Positions 29,392 through 38,040 of a stretch of 64,000 bases of DNA are shown here, piece after piece. The DNA comes from Desulfopila inferna (GTDB taxonomy: Bacteria > Desulfobacterota > Desulfobulbia > Desulfobulbales > Desulfocapsaceae): the NCBI RefSeq assembly GCF_016919005.1, contig NZ_JAFFQE010000003.1, forward strand, positions 186,001 through 250,000, in the 5' to 3' direction. The notes beneath the pieces are model-generated. The model was given only the letters and a program-made list of their open reading frames with translations, was not told where the DNA came from and searched no databases. The position numbers and the translations under genes were made by a program. Position 1 is the first letter of the stretch. Each line of letters begins with the position of its first letter.

Positions 29392-29864
29392 TAGAAGATT
29401 CCAATTTTCGACAGCTTTTCTTCGTAACTTTCAAAATTATCCCTGGTGGCCTGATGCGTAGCGTCATAGGCATCCTTATCCCAGATTTCCACCCAGTCCA
29501 GCATACCGGTGAGCACCACCTCTTTGCGCAGATTCGCCTCGTTTCTCAAGGTTGGCGGCAGCAGAATCCGTCCCTGCTTGTCGGGAATACATTCCGTAAC
29601 ACTTGAGACAATAAGACGTACAAAATTTTGCATTCCCGGCTGTGCCTTGCCATCAGTCAGTAATTTTGTCTCAAGCTGCTCCCATTCCGCAACCGGATAT
29701 GCACGCAGATATTTCCCCCAGTTGGTGATCATAAGAATGTCTGATTCGATGTGACGCAGAACTTCCCTGAAGCGACTGGGAAAACTGAGCCGACCTTTTG
29801 AATCCAGAATATGCTCTGATCTGCTGCGAAATCTGCTTTTAATTTTTCCGCCCCCACTTACCAC
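29391..29864 (-). CDS. mraZ: Transcriptional regulator MraZ
   Basis: 157 residues if the GTG at 29864 is used. Two AbrB-like half-domains carry the paired signatures DSKGRLSFPSRFRE and DKQGRILLPPTLR. MraZ binds repeated GTGG(G/T) boxes and represses its own dcw operon; three phased boxes are present immediately upstream and one overlaps the start. The start is uncertain. The GTG lies within the third box with a poor ribosome site, whereas an in-frame ATT at 29843 sits after GGGGGCGGA at good spacing. No ATG is available near the conserved N-terminus. Confidence 0.93.
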   Translation of the reverse strand: MVSGGGKIKSRFRSRSEHILDSKGRLSFPSRFREVLRHIESDILMITNWGKYLRAYPVAEWEQLETKLLTDGKAQPGMQNFVRLIVSSVTECIPDKQGRILLPPTLRNEANLRKEVVLTGMLDWVEIWDKDAYDATHQATRDNFESYEEKLSKIGIF

Positions 29865-29884
29865 ATTGACCCACTTTACACCAC
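29860..29884 (-). promoter_or_regulatory. MraZ operator: three GTGG(T/G) boxes at 10-bp spacing
   Basis: On the minus strand GTGGT (29884-29880), GTGGG (29874-29870) and GTGGT (29864-29860) are separated by exactly five bases each, with an additional GTGGG at 29857-29853. This is the known MraZ-binding arrangement. The boxes begin just after the predicted transcription start and run into the mraZ start region, so bound MraZ could block both initiation and early elongation. Confidence 0.85.
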
Positions 29885-29893
29885 TTATTCTCA

Positions 29894-29921
29894 GTTATAG
29901 CAGGATCACGCCGCTTGTCAA
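29894..29921 (-). promoter_or_regulatory. dcw cluster promoter (sigma-70 type)
   Basis: On the minus strand TTGACA (29921-29916), a 16-bp spacer and TATAAC (29899-29894). Predicted transcript start near 29887, directly before the MraZ boxes. Position, orientation and near-consensus hexamers make this the main promoter of the division/cell-wall cluster. Confidence 0.75.
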
Positions 29922-30384
29922 GAGAAAATAGTACGTGACTTCAACTGCATAGCCCAACTCAAAAACATGCTAAAAACACCACATATCGAGGCTGGCGAAA
30001 CAAAAACCTACCATATATTGTAATTGATCCCGAAAATGGAAGAAATTTTACCCAACAAAAAAATTCAGTTAAAAGCATGGGCGACAAAAATTTCAATGAA
30101 AAATTGAAATGCCCTCACAAGCAGATAGACGGAAAAATTCTGTCTAGAGGAGATACAGAAAGAAGCGGTACTCTAAAGAGGTACCATTTTCGTGGAGGAA
30201 AGTGGAAGATTTTGATCGATCGTGGATGTGTGACCCAGGAAAGGGTAGAAATACGGCAGGGCGCTTTCAGAAAGAAATCGATCCGCCAGGAAAGCAGAGA
30301 TTTCTCGCTCAGAAGCTACTTATTATTTCCTGATTACCTCTAATCTTCAGCTCAAGGCCAGAAAATGCTAAGTTTCAGGGGTAG
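29922..30384. other. Intergenic region between mraZ promoter and panB
   Basis: 463 bases upstream of the dcw promoter and downstream of panB. A plus-strand frame at 30077-30343 (88 codons) has no ribosome site, a composition dominated by Lys, Arg and Gly, and no recognisable motif, so it is not called as a gene. The left part is AT-rich. No hairpin, repeat or RNA gene was recognised. Confidence 0.5.
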
Positions 30385-31230
30385 TCAGATATTGCTTTTT
30401 TTCTTAATACCACTATAACTTCTGTCTGTACCAAAGCTATGGGCAGCATCGGGAAAAGTTCCCTCTTTTACTTCCGTGATATATTGTTTGACAGCTCCCT
30501 CGATAATCGGTGCCAGATTGGCGTACTTTTTCACAAAACTTGGCGTGAACCCGGTGAACATGCCCAGCATATCCTGATTTACCAGCACCTGACCGTCACA
30601 ATCGACGCCGGCGCCAATACCGATGGCGGCAATGGAGATCGACTCTGAAATTACTTGAGCAAGTTGAGCGGGGATACATTCCAGAACGATTGAAAAAGCA
30701 CCTGCTTTCTCCAAAGCCACGGCCTCCTGCAGAAGTCTTGAGGCAGAGCCATCATCTCTGCCCTGAACCTTGTAGCCCCCCATCTGCCCCGCAGTCTGCG
30801 GAGTCAAACCGATATGCCCCATTACCGGAATACCTGCACGAACAAGAGCTGCAACGGTTTCACACACCTCCACTCCACCTTCGAGTTTGACGCCGTCCAC
30901 ACCGGCTTCCTTGATAAAACGGACACCGTTGCGTACCGCATCTTCGCCCCCCAATTGGTATGAACCAAAGGGCATATCCCCCACCACAAAGGCCTGTGGG
31001 GCACCGCGCCGTACCGCTGCACAATGGTGCAGCATTTCATCCATGGTAACGGGGACGGTCGAATCGTAACCGAGCATAACCATCCCCAGAGAGTCGCCGA
31101 CGAGCAGAATATCGACGCCGCAGGAGTCAAACAGCCTTGCCATGGAGGCATCGTAGGCGGTCAGCATGGTGAGCCGGCTGCCGGCCGCTTTCATCTCCCT
31201 GATTTCTTTTACTGTTTTTCTTTTTTTCAT
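30385..31230 (-). CDS. panB: 3-methyl-2-oxobutanoate hydroxymethyltransferase PanB
   Basis: 281 residues. First committed step of pantothenate (CoA) synthesis: transfers a hydroxymethyl group from methylene-tetrahydrofolate to alpha-ketoisovalerate. Motifs LTAYDASMARLFDSCGVDILLVGDSLGMV (split), GYDSTVPVT, GDMPFGSYQ, VKLEGG, GHIGLTPQ and the metal/catalytic residues in these loops are conserved. Length is usual. No other pantothenate gene is adjacent. Confidence 0.97.
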   Translation of the reverse strand: MKKRKTVKEIREMKAAGSRLTMLTAYDASMARLFDSCGVDILLVGDSLGMVMLGYDSTVPVTMDEMLHHCAAVRRGAPQAFVVGDMPFGSYQLGGEDAVRNGVRFIKEAGVDGVKLEGGVEVCETVAALVRAGIPVMGHIGLTPQTAGQMGGYKVQGRDDGSASRLLQEAVALEKAGAFSIVLECIPAQLAQVISESISIAAIGIGAGVDCDGQVLVNQDMLGMFTGFTPSFVKKYANLAPIIEGAVKQYITEVKEGTFPDAAHSFGTDRSYSGIKKKSNI

Positions 31231-31366
31231 AAGAATACCTGTCTGCTGTTAATGTTCCGGAGGGTATTTCTGGGCAAAGCCGCCTTTCTAAAACCGCAGG
31301 CAATTATACTATACTTTGCTGGATGATAATCGTGAACAGGCAATCGTGAACGAACGGTTACTACTA

Positions 31367-31420
31367 ATGATAGTCTCATAAAAATTGCCACGAAGCACTG
31401 AGATGGCTGGATAAAAAGTT
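31367..31420. repeat. Degenerate copy of the CTCGTAAAAA / GAGATGGACTC intergenic repeat
   Basis: Contains AGTCTCATAAAAA followed by CGAAGCACTGAGATGG, matching the left half of the copies at 36899 and 41238. The remainder is not recognisable. It lies between panB and ruvB. Confidence 0.5.
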
Positions 31421-31472
31421 CAATAACAAGGCACAGTGAATGGGGCTTTCCGGGTTTATCGCAACGCCATCA

Positions 31473-32531
31473 CTAATCATTGTCAAACAATGTCGGCTGC
31501 GCCTTGAGTACATTGGCGAATTTTCTGCCGAAGTGCTCATAGGCATTCACCGTTGCCACCCGTCCCCGCGGAGTTCTGTTGAGGAAACCGGACTGAATAA
31601 GAAACGGTTCATAAACATCTTCCAGGGTATTCTTCTCCTCACAAACGACGGTGGCAAGGGTTTCAAGGCCGATCGGCCCGCCGTCGAATTTATCGATGAT
31701 CGTCAGCATAATTCTGCGGTCCATTTCGTCCAGCCCGAAGGCATCGACGCCAAGCATATTCAGCGCCCCGTCAGCAACTTCCCGGGAAACTACCTTATGA
31801 TTCCCCACCTGGGCGAAATCCCGCACACGGCGCAGCAGTCTGTTGGCAATCCGGGGAGTTCCCCTTGATCTCCGGCCCAGTTCCAGGGCGCCGCCTTCGT
31901 CGATCTTCATGGCCAGGATGGAGGCGGAACGCTGCACAATGGCGACCAGTTCCTCTGGGCTGTAGAACTCCAACCGCAAAATCACTCCAAAACGATCGCG
32001 CAGAGGCGGAGTCAGAAGCCCTGTTCTGGTGGTGGCCCCAACCAGGGTAAAGCGGGGAAGATCCATTTTCACGGAGCGCGCCCCCGGTCCCTGGCCTATT
32101 ATCAGATCAAGCTGAAAATCCTCCATGGCGGGGTAGAGTATCTCCTCGACGGCATGATTAAGGCGGTGAATCTCATCGATAAAGAGGACATCACCTTCAT
32201 GAAGGCTGGTGAGAATGGCGGCAAGATCTCCCTGTCTCTCGATGACCGGACCGGAGGTGACCTTGATCCCGGCATCCATTTCATTGGCAATTATATAGGA
32301 CAAGGTGGTCTTGCCGAGTCCCGGAAAGCCGTGAAAAAGAACATGATCCAGCGGTTCATCCCTCCCTTTGGCGGCCTCGATAAAAATAGCGAGACTTTGA
32401 CGGAGCTGTTCCTGGCCGATATACTCATCCAGCCTTTTTGGCCGCAGGCTGTTGTCGTTCATCGATTCCCGTTGTTTAGGCGCTGGACTGACAAGTCTAT
32501 CGTCTCCACCCAGCTCTTCTTCTATATTCAT
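31473..32531 (-). CDS. ruvB: Holliday junction branch migration ATPase RuvB
   Basis: 352 residues, normal length. AAA+ motor with Walker [14 protein letters not shown], Walker [10 protein letters not shown], sensor 1 [18 protein letters not shown] and the C-terminal winged helix (RTPRGRVAT). Drives Holliday junction migration with RuvA. The start overlaps the ruvA stop by four bases, and ruvC-ruvA-ruvB form one coupled unit. Confidence 0.97.
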   Translation of the reverse strand: MNIEEELGGDDRLVSPAPKQRESMNDNSLRPKRLDEYIGQEQLRQSLAIFIEAAKGRDEPLDHVLFHGFPGLGKTTLSYIIANEMDAGIKVTSGPVIERQGDLAAILTSLHEGDVLFIDEIHRLNHAVEEILYPAMEDFQLDLIIGQGPGARSVKMDLPRFTLVGATTRTGLLTPPLRDRFGVILRLEFYSPEELVAIVQRSASILAMKIDEGGALELGRRSRGTPRIANRLLRRVRDFAQVGNHKVVSREVADGALNMLGVDAFGLDEMDRRIMLTIIDKFDGGPIGLETLATVVCEEKNTLEDVYEPFLIQSGFLNRTPRGRVATVNAYEHFGRKFANVLKAQPTLFDND

Positions 32532-33151
32532 GCCAGTGTCCGTAATCCCTCTTTCAACATTTCTTCAAGCGACATATCCGCAAAGGGTTCCCGCCCCACG
32601 CGTTTCTTCACCGCAACCAGAGCCTGCCGTGCTACCGGATCAGGGTAACCGAGGTTGACCAGGGCCGAGATCACATCCATCATAATCGAACCGGCATTCC
32701 GGTTAATCTCAAGATCATCACCATGTTCTGCTAACGTCTCGGAGGCCAGATGTCCCACCTTCTCCTGCAGATCTACGCAGAGTCTCTCCGCGGTTCTTTT
32801 GCCCACTCCCTGCAGAGAAGTAAGCAGCTTTATATCCTTGGAACCGATGGCGCGGCACAACTCGCTCACCCTCATGCCGGAAAGGATGGACAGCGCCAGC
32901 TTGGGCCCTATCCCCGAGACAGTCTTGAGGATGAGAAACATCTCCTTTTCTTCTTCTTCACGGAATCCATAGAGAATAATGGCATCCTCACGGACATGGG
33001 TGTAAATGAAGAGAAAGATATCGGTGTCGCATTCGCCGAGACGGGAGAGACCTTCCGCGGATAAATATACCTCGTATCCGACTCCACCGACATCAACTAT
33101 GACCCGGTCCTGGTAGCGCAGCAGCAATTTACCTGATAGTGTTGCGATCAT
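32528..33151 (-). CDS. ruvA: Holliday junction DNA helicase subunit RuvA
   Basis: About 207 residues from the ATG at 33151, which overlaps the ruvC stop (ATGA). The N-terminal OB fold starts [12 protein letters not shown]. Two helix-hairpin-helix motifs are [19 protein letters not shown] and [15 protein letters not shown]. The C-terminal RuvB-binding domain contains [18 protein letters not shown]. Forms the tetrameric junction-binding core for RuvB and RuvC. Confidence 0.96.
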   Translation of the reverse strand: MIATLSGKLLLRYQDRVIVDVGGVGYEVYLSAEGLSRLGECDTDIFLFIYTHVREDAIILYGFREEEEKEMFLILKTVSGIGPKLALSILSGMRVSELCRAIGSKDIKLLTSLQGVGKRTAERLCVDLQEKVGHLASETLAEHGDDLEINRNAGSIMMDVISALVNLGYPDPVARQALVAVKKRVGREPFADMSLEEMLKEGLRTLA

Positions 33152-33627
33152 ATATGTAACTGTAGGGTGTTTGCATGACATATGGCCACAGCCAAGGCAT
33201 CGGCAGCGTCACTGCTTGGCGCTCCCTTGAGGCAAAGGAGGACCCGTACCATATGCTGGATCTGCTCTTTTTCCGCCTGACCATAGCCGGCAACGGCCTG
33301 TTTAATCTTTCTGGGGCTGTAATCATTAACCGAGAGGCCGTTCTGCATGGCCGCCACCACGGCAGCTCCACGCGCCTGGCCGAGTTTAAGTGCCGTCCTT
33401 GGATTGGAGGAGAGAAAAACATCCTCGACAGCGGCAACCGTAGGACCATGCATCTGAACCACCTCGTTAATGCCGTCGAAAATCTCATTGAGCCGGACGG
33501 AAAAAGGATAGCCCGGGGTTGTCCTGACAATCCCGCAGGCAATAAAGCCGAGTTGCCCTCTGTGCGATTCGATGATGCCGTAGCCGGTAATTCTGGAACC
33601 GGGATCAATACCTAGGATGCGTTCCAT
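33148..33627 (-). CDS. ruvC: Holliday junction resolvase RuvC
   Basis: 159 residues. Catalytic acidic residues are in ILGIDPGSRITGYG (Asp), VAAVEDVFL (Glu) and SSDAADALAVAICH (Asp pair). The NPRTALKLGQARGA motif is typical. Cleaves Holliday junctions symmetrically within the RuvABC complex. First gene of the ruvCAB run. Confidence 0.96.
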   Translation of the reverse strand: MERILGIDPGSRITGYGIIESHRGQLGFIACGIVRTTPGYPFSVRLNEIFDGINEVVQMHGPTVAAVEDVFLSSNPRTALKLGQARGAAVVAAMQNGLSVNDYSPRKIKQAVAGYGQAEKEQIQHMVRVLLCLKGAPSSDAADALAVAICHANTLQLHI

Positions 33628-33687
33628 GACTCCCCGGTTGGCAGTCCGGTCTCAGCCGGCCACCGGCCCTTGCAAAGGTAAACATCC

Positions 33688-34440
33688 TCAGGAGATCTGC
33701 TCCATCAGGGATTCATCGATATCAAAGTTGGCATGAACGTTCTGTACATCATCGTGATCTTCCAGGTTTTCCAGAAGTTTCATCAGGGCTCTGGCAGGAT
33801 TTTCCTCGGTGATTTCCACGGTATTCTGTGGGATCATGGTAACCGCGGCTTCGACAAACTCAACACCTTTTTCCTCCAGCGCATCGCGAACTTCAGTGAA
33901 ATTTTCCGGTTCGGTCAATATCTGAAACTCAGTATCCTCTTCAATGACGTCATCGGCTCCGGCCTCCAACGCCAGGTCCATGATCTCCTCTTCCGAATAC
34001 TTCTCTTTATCAACCTGAATCAGACCCTTCTTTTCGAACATCCAGGCCACACAGCCTGATTCACCGAGATTTCCGGAACTCTTGGCAAAAAAATGGCGGA
34101 TGTCGGCTACAGTGCGGTTACGGTTGTCGGTCATGCACTCGACGAGCACGGCCACACCGCCGGGCCCATATCCCTCATAGAGGATTTCCTCGTAGACTTC
34201 GCCTTCAATTTCACCGGTGCCCTTTTTTATCGCTCTGGCAATATTTTCCTTCGGCATATTTTCTGCCTTTGCCGTGGCAATTGCCGAGCGCAGGCGCGGG
34301 TTACCGTCCGGATCACCACCTCCTCCGGTTCTTGCCGCAACGGTGATCTCTTTGATCAGCCGGGTGAAAATTTTGCCGCGCTTGGCGTCTATTGCACCTT
34401 TCTTTCTCTTAATAGTTGACCATTTAGAATGTCCTGACAT
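33688..34440 (-). CDS. YebC/PmpR-family protein
   Basis: 250 residues. N-terminal [22 protein letters not shown] is diagnostic, followed by the [15 protein letters not shown] and [23 protein letters not shown] motifs (split). Members act as DNA-binding regulators or, as shown more recently for some, as factors relieving ribosome stalling. A yebC next to ruvCAB is a widespread arrangement. The paralogue type cannot be decided by eye. Confidence 0.93.
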   Translation of the reverse strand: MSGHSKWSTIKRKKGAIDAKRGKIFTRLIKEITVAARTGGGGDPDGNPRLRSAIATAKAENMPKENIARAIKKGTGEIEGEVYEEILYEGYGPGGVAVLVECMTDNRNRTVADIRHFFAKSSGNLGESGCVAWMFEKKGLIQVDKEKYSEEEIMDLALEAGADDVIEEDTEFQILTEPENFTEVRDALEEKGVEFVEAAVTMIPQNTVEITEENPARALMKLLENLEDHDDVQNVHANFDIDESLMEQIS

Positions 34441-34534
34441 ATTTTCTACCTATTTTTAATATCCTTGTAACAACAGCATCCTGCGCTGCCTATTTTACAG
34501 TTGAAGTCGTGGTAATAGTCTCTATCAACCCATA

Positions 34535-35131
34535 CTATTTTTCATATTCCATTCCCAGAACAAAAACCTCCCGGCTCTCCGTCCGCGAACTTTTTGGCTT
34601 GATGGTTTTTACCATTTTGAATTTTTGCTTGACCTCGTCAAAGAAAGCGGGGAAGTCTTCACCTTGAAAAACTTTGACCAGATAATGCCCTTTGGGATGG
34701 AGCAATGTCTCGGCAAGCATAAGTGTGGTGCGTACCAGATTAATCGATTGCTGATGATCTGCCCAGCGATTGCCCGTGGTCTTAGGTGCCAGATCCGAGA
34801 GAAGGACCTTGAAAGCCGGGCGGATCTTCCTGACAGCAACAATCATCTCCGGCCTGGTGATATCTTCACATATCCATTGAATATCGGCACTTTCCGGACG
34901 ATTCCGGTCTTCGGCCTGCTCCAGGTCAACCCCCACCACAATCCCCTTAGGTCCTACTATCTCTGCAGCATAGAGTGACCAGCTTCCGGGATAGCAGCCC
35001 AGATCCAGAACACTGTCGCCTCTGCGCAACAGATGGTATTTTCTCTGCACTTCTTCGAGTTTATAGACCGAGCGGGCAGGATACTTGTCTTTTTTTGCCT
35101 TTTTTGAATAATAATCGCTTACTTTACGCAC
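34535..35131 (-). CDS. rlmE: 23S rRNA (uridine2552-2'-O)-methyltransferase RlmE
   Basis: 198 residues. SAM-binding VLDLGCYPGSWSLYAAE, the catalytic Lys-Asp-Lys-Glu set spread over SAYKLEEV-type N-terminal sequence, LSDLAPKTTGNR, and LVKVFQGEDFP, and the C-terminal KSSRTESREVFVLG are diagnostic of RrmJ/FtsJ. Methylates U2552 in the A loop of the large subunit. Confidence 0.94.
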   Translation of the reverse strand: MRKVSDYYSKKAKKDKYPARSVYKLEEVQRKYHLLRRGDSVLDLGCYPGSWSLYAAEIVGPKGIVVGVDLEQAEDRNRPESADIQWICEDITRPEMIVAVRKIRPAFKVLLSDLAPKTTGNRWADHQQSINLVRTTLMLAETLLHPKGHYLVKVFQGEDFPAFFDEVKQKFKMVKTIKPKSSRTESREVFVLGMEYEK

Positions 35132-35195
35132 GTTTTAGCCCATTTGCCATTCTTTGACAAGTCCAAAGAAGTTCACCATAATCTCCTTTAGTTAT

Positions 35196-35203
35196 CATTT
35201 AGT
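35196..35203. repeat. Target-site duplication, left copy
   Basis: CATTTAGT directly abuts the left end of the element at 35204 and recurs at 35323-35330 directly after its right end. Confidence 0.8.
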
Positions 35204-35322
35204 GTAACTATTCAGGTTGATCAGTATTATTTGGCCAACCAGCTGTCTATAACTGTCTAGAGGTAAGCACCCTGACGGGCATAAACTCCGACTCCGGGTG
35301 CGGTATGCTGCAGAATAGTTAC
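35204..35322. mobile_element. 119-bp MITE-like element
   Basis: Perfect 10-bp terminal inverted repeats (GTAACTATTC at 35204-35213, GAATAGTTAC at 35313-35322) and 8-bp direct duplications CATTTAGT on both sides (35196-35203 and 35323-35330). It contains no coding frame. Its first 65 bases recur at 23037-23100, and an internal 22-base segment recurs in the element at 36899-37033. A short hairpin-prone CACCC...GGGTG pair spans 35267-35300. It is inserted at the very end of the CCA-adding enzyme gene, whose stop codon lies in the right duplication. Likely moved by a transposase encoded elsewhere. Confidence 0.85.
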
Positions 35323-35330
35323 CATTTAGT
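35323..35330. repeat. Target-site duplication, right copy
   Basis: CATTTAGT, second copy, overlapping the stop codon (35326-35328, minus strand TAA) of the nucleotidyltransferase gene. Confidence 0.8.
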
Positions 35331-36798
35331 TATCATTTTCAATATAGTTTCCTACCCAGGATAAAGCATCTTCCCTGGTCCGGACTTTTTCCTCGACCCG
35401 TGCAACCTCCAGCTCATCGAGAATTTCCCTGAAGTAAGGCCCCGGTGAAAGATGAAAAATCCCGATAAGATCATTTCCCGTTACCAGCTTCTCGCCATGG
35501 AGTGCCGGCTGCACCAGCTTTTCATCAGCGGTCTTGATTTCATCAAACAGGCAGGAAAGCTCTTGCTCCATATCAGCAGGTTTCAACTCTCCCTGTCCGG
35601 CAAGACTGTCCGCCATGGCCAGCACAAACAGTCCCGGCAGCTCATTTCCCGCTTTTTTGCAAATCCTGAGGAGCGCCCTGCGGCTGAGTCGACCCTTTCT
35701 GCGCACATTGCTGAGATGAAAAGGATGCATATGCATCTCTATAAGCAAACCGATTCTTTCCGCCTCCACCCTGCTCATGCGCAACCGCCGGGCAATATCT
35801 GCAAAAATCTCTCTGCCGACCCGGTCATGATTGTAAAAGGTTATCCTGCCACCCATTGTACCAGATGAAAAGGTTGAGGGCTTGCCCAAATCATGAAAAA
35901 GAGCTGACCAGCGTAAACGTCTGCGGCGCGCATCATCACCCAGGTAATCTGTTACCGTCTCGGCGTGTTCGGCGAAATACCTGTTTGGCTCGGCCATCAC
36001 CCGGTCAAGGCACTGCAGCGCCAGAATGCTGTGATGAAAAACATCCTCATGATGGTAGCCGGGCTGCTCGAGGCCCACGCCCTCTTCAAGCTCCGGCAGT
36101 ATCTCCCAGAGCAGGCCTGTTCCGGCCATATCTTTAAAAACTTCGGCCGCAGAAGCTGTCGACATGATCCTGTCAAGCTCATAGTGGACACGCTCCATAG
36201 CACTCTTGCGGATTTCTTTGCAGTGCTGCCTCACCATGGTGATACATTCATTGTCCATGGTAAAACCTAATTCGGCACGCAGCCGATAGCCCCGCAGCAT
36301 GCGCAGAGGATCATCAGCAAAGGCCTCGGGACAGCAGCGCAAAATACCTTCCCGGAGATCCCACAGGCCGCCCAGCGGATCGATAAGATGGGCACAGGGT
36401 TCATGGCTGTGACGCAGCTCCACGGCCAGGGCATTGATGGAAAAATCACGATGATGAAGTTCCTCTTCAATTGTTTGCGCTCCTTTCCGGAAGGCTGAGA
36501 AGTCAATGCAGTTGCCCTGCCAGACCACTCTCGCCGCTTCCTCCGTATCCGTGCCCAGTTTGACCAGAGCGCCGCCATGCAAAACATGCAGCAAATCCCT
36601 GCAACATTGCAGAGCACCCTCTTTCACGGTAATATCAAAATCCGCGGGATTCCTGCCGAGCAGCCGGTCCCTCAGGGTTCCGCCGGTGATATAGAAGGGA
36701 AAATGGTGCTTCTCCACCAGCGCCACTGCCCTCATGAGTGCTTGAGGGAGAAAGTGCGTCAAAGACGCAGAACCTTGCGTGTTATGAGAATTCTCCAT
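35326..36798 (-). CDS. CCA tRNA nucleotidyltransferase / poly(A) polymerase-family protein with HD domain
   Basis: 490 residues. The nucleotidyltransferase head has GGTLRDRLLGRNPADFDITV with the catalytic DxD, then RDFSINALAVEL and the DPLRMLRGYRLRAELGF neck motif. The C-terminal half has an HD domain (WSALFHDLGKPSTF, HD pair) and ITFYNHDRVG. The family adds CCA to tRNA 3' ends or poly(A) tails; HD versions may also trim 2',3'-cyclic phosphate. The single tRNA gene in this window encodes its own CCA. The MITE at 35204-35322 touches its stop codon. Confidence 0.88.
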   Translation of the reverse strand: MENSHNTQGSASLTHFLPQALMRAVALVEKHHFPFYITGGTLRDRLLGRNPADFDITVKEGALQCCRDLLHVLHGGALVKLGTDTEEAARVVWQGNCIDFSAFRKGAQTIEEELHHRDFSINALAVELRHSHEPCAHLIDPLGGLWDLREGILRCCPEAFADDPLRMLRGYRLRAELGFTMDNECITMVRQHCKEIRKSAMERVHYELDRIMSTASAAEVFKDMAGTGLLWEILPELEEGVGLEQPGYHHEDVFHHSILALQCLDRVMAEPNRYFAEHAETVTDYLGDDARRRRLRWSALFHDLGKPSTFSSGTMGGRITFYNHDRVGREIFADIARRLRMSRVEAERIGLLIEMHMHPFHLSNVRRKGRLSRRALLRICKKAGNELPGLFVLAMADSLAGQGELKPADMEQELSCLFDEIKTADEKLVQPALHGEKLVTGNDLIGIFHLSPGPYFREILDELEVARVEEKVRTREDALSWVGNYIENDN

Positions 36799-36898
36799 GA
36801 CAAATACTTTTGTTTAAAAAGAGTGGACTATGTCCATTCGAGAGTGAACTCTGCCGAATATAATGATATAATGCGTCTCTTGCGAGAAATCTCCCTTG

Positions 36899-37033
36899 AT
36901 AATCTCGTAAAAAAAAAATCATCGAAGTCGCTGGGATGGACTCTGCAATAAATGCTCGGACGGGCATAAACTCTGACTTCGAGAAACCTCGCTATACTTG
37001 GGTGTAATATCGAGTTTTTTTACGAGTCCATCA
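36899..37033. repeat. Full-length intergenic inverted-end repeat (135 bp)
   Basis: Begins with ATAATCTCGTAAAAA, then ATCGAAGTCGCTGGGATGGACTC, and ends GAGTTTTTTTACGAGTCCATCA, so TCTCGTAAAAA and its complement form the ends. Copies or half copies are at 31367, 41238 and 45695. It lies between the CCA enzyme gene and dus. No open frame of note. Confidence 0.7.
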
Positions 37034-37055
37034 CACCTGTGGTAAATAATAAGGC

Positions 37056-38009
37056 ATGCAGCAATCACAATCTCACTTTTTCTACCTTGCTCCCATCCTT
37101 GGCGTGACGGATGCTCTGTTTCGCACTATCTACCATAGCCATTTTCCATTTTTCGATGCAGCCGTTGCACCCTTCATCAATCCCCAGCGTTTCGCTAATT
37201 TCAAGGATAAGCTGCTTGCCGACATTCTCCCGGAGAATAATACCGGAAATCTGCCGGTTATTCCGCAGCTCCTCTACAATACCGCCGAAGACTTTATAGT
37301 CCTGGGTAAACGGTTGCAGAACCTCGGTTATGCGCACCTCAACTGGAATCTGGGATGCCCCTCCCCGATGGTTGCCGGCAAACAGCGTGGTTCGGGCCTG
37401 CTGCCACACCCTGAACGAATCATAGAGATTCTCGAAGCTGTTCGCGCTGAACTGTCGGCGGAGATCTCAGTCAAGACCAGACTTGGTTATGAACATGCCG
37501 GCGACCTGGAGAAACTGCTGCCGCTGCTGGAGGAATTTGCACTGAAGGAGATCATCATTCATCCGCGGATCGGCAAACAGCTCTACCGGGGACATGCCGA
37601 CCCTGATGGATTTGAGCGATGCCGGGCGCTCACCAGCCATTCTCTGGTTTACAATGGCGATATCCTCACGCCTCTTGACTTTGAGCAGCTCTCTCGCCGA
37701 TTTCCGGAAGTCGATCGCTGGATGATCGGCCGGGGAGCGTTGGCTGATCCTTTCCTGCTTGCGGATATTCGCGGCATCCTGATTCCGCCCGAGCAAAAGA
37801 AAAAGAAGATCCGGGAATTTCACGACGACCTCTATGATCAGCTGCAAACACGACATAACGGTCCGGGCCATCTGCTCAGCAAAATGAAGCAGATCTGGGC
37901 CTACCTCATCAAATCATTTCCGGAAAATGAGAAAATGCTGAAAAAGATCCGCAAAGCCTCCACGGAGCATAAATACCTCCAGATACTTGAAACGTTATGG
38001 GGAAAATAA
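37056..38009 (+). CDS. tRNA-dihydrouridine synthase
   Basis: 317 residues. FMN-dependent reduction of uridine in tRNA D loops. N-terminal LAPILGVTDALFRTIY, catalytic cysteine motif NLGCPSPMVAGKQRGSGLL, KTRLGYE, IIIHPRIGKQLYRG, YNGDILT and MIGRGALADPFL are the Dus fold residues in order. Which uridine it modifies cannot be decided; the overall size and the HPR loop suit the DusA/C-like proteobacterial branch. Single plus-strand gene among minus-strand neighbours. Confidence 0.93.
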   Translation: MQQSQSHFFYLAPILGVTDALFRTIYHSHFPFFDAAVAPFINPQRFANFKDKLLADILPENNTGNLPVIPQLLYNTAEDFIVLGKRLQNLGYAHLNWNLGCPSPMVAGKQRGSGLLPHPERIIEILEAVRAELSAEISVKTRLGYEHAGDLEKLLPLLEEFALKEIIIHPRIGKQLYRGHADPDGFERCRALTSHSLVYNGDILTPLDFEQLSRRFPEVDRWMIGRGALADPFLLADIRGILIPPEQKKKKIREFHDDLYDQLQTRHNGPGHLLSKMKQIWAYLIKSFPENEKMLKKIRKASTEHKYLQILETLWGK

Positions 38010-38040
38010 AGACGGTATATGCCAGTGGACTACCTGCCGA

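Noticed and set aside
30077-30343. 88-codon frame upstream of the dcw promoter
   Set aside because: No ribosome site, no motif, unusual Lys/Arg-rich composition; not supported as a gene.
32154-32648. Possible plus-strand gene opposite ruvB/ruvA
   Set aside because: Complement of the highly conserved RuvB and RuvA motifs; a shadow frame.
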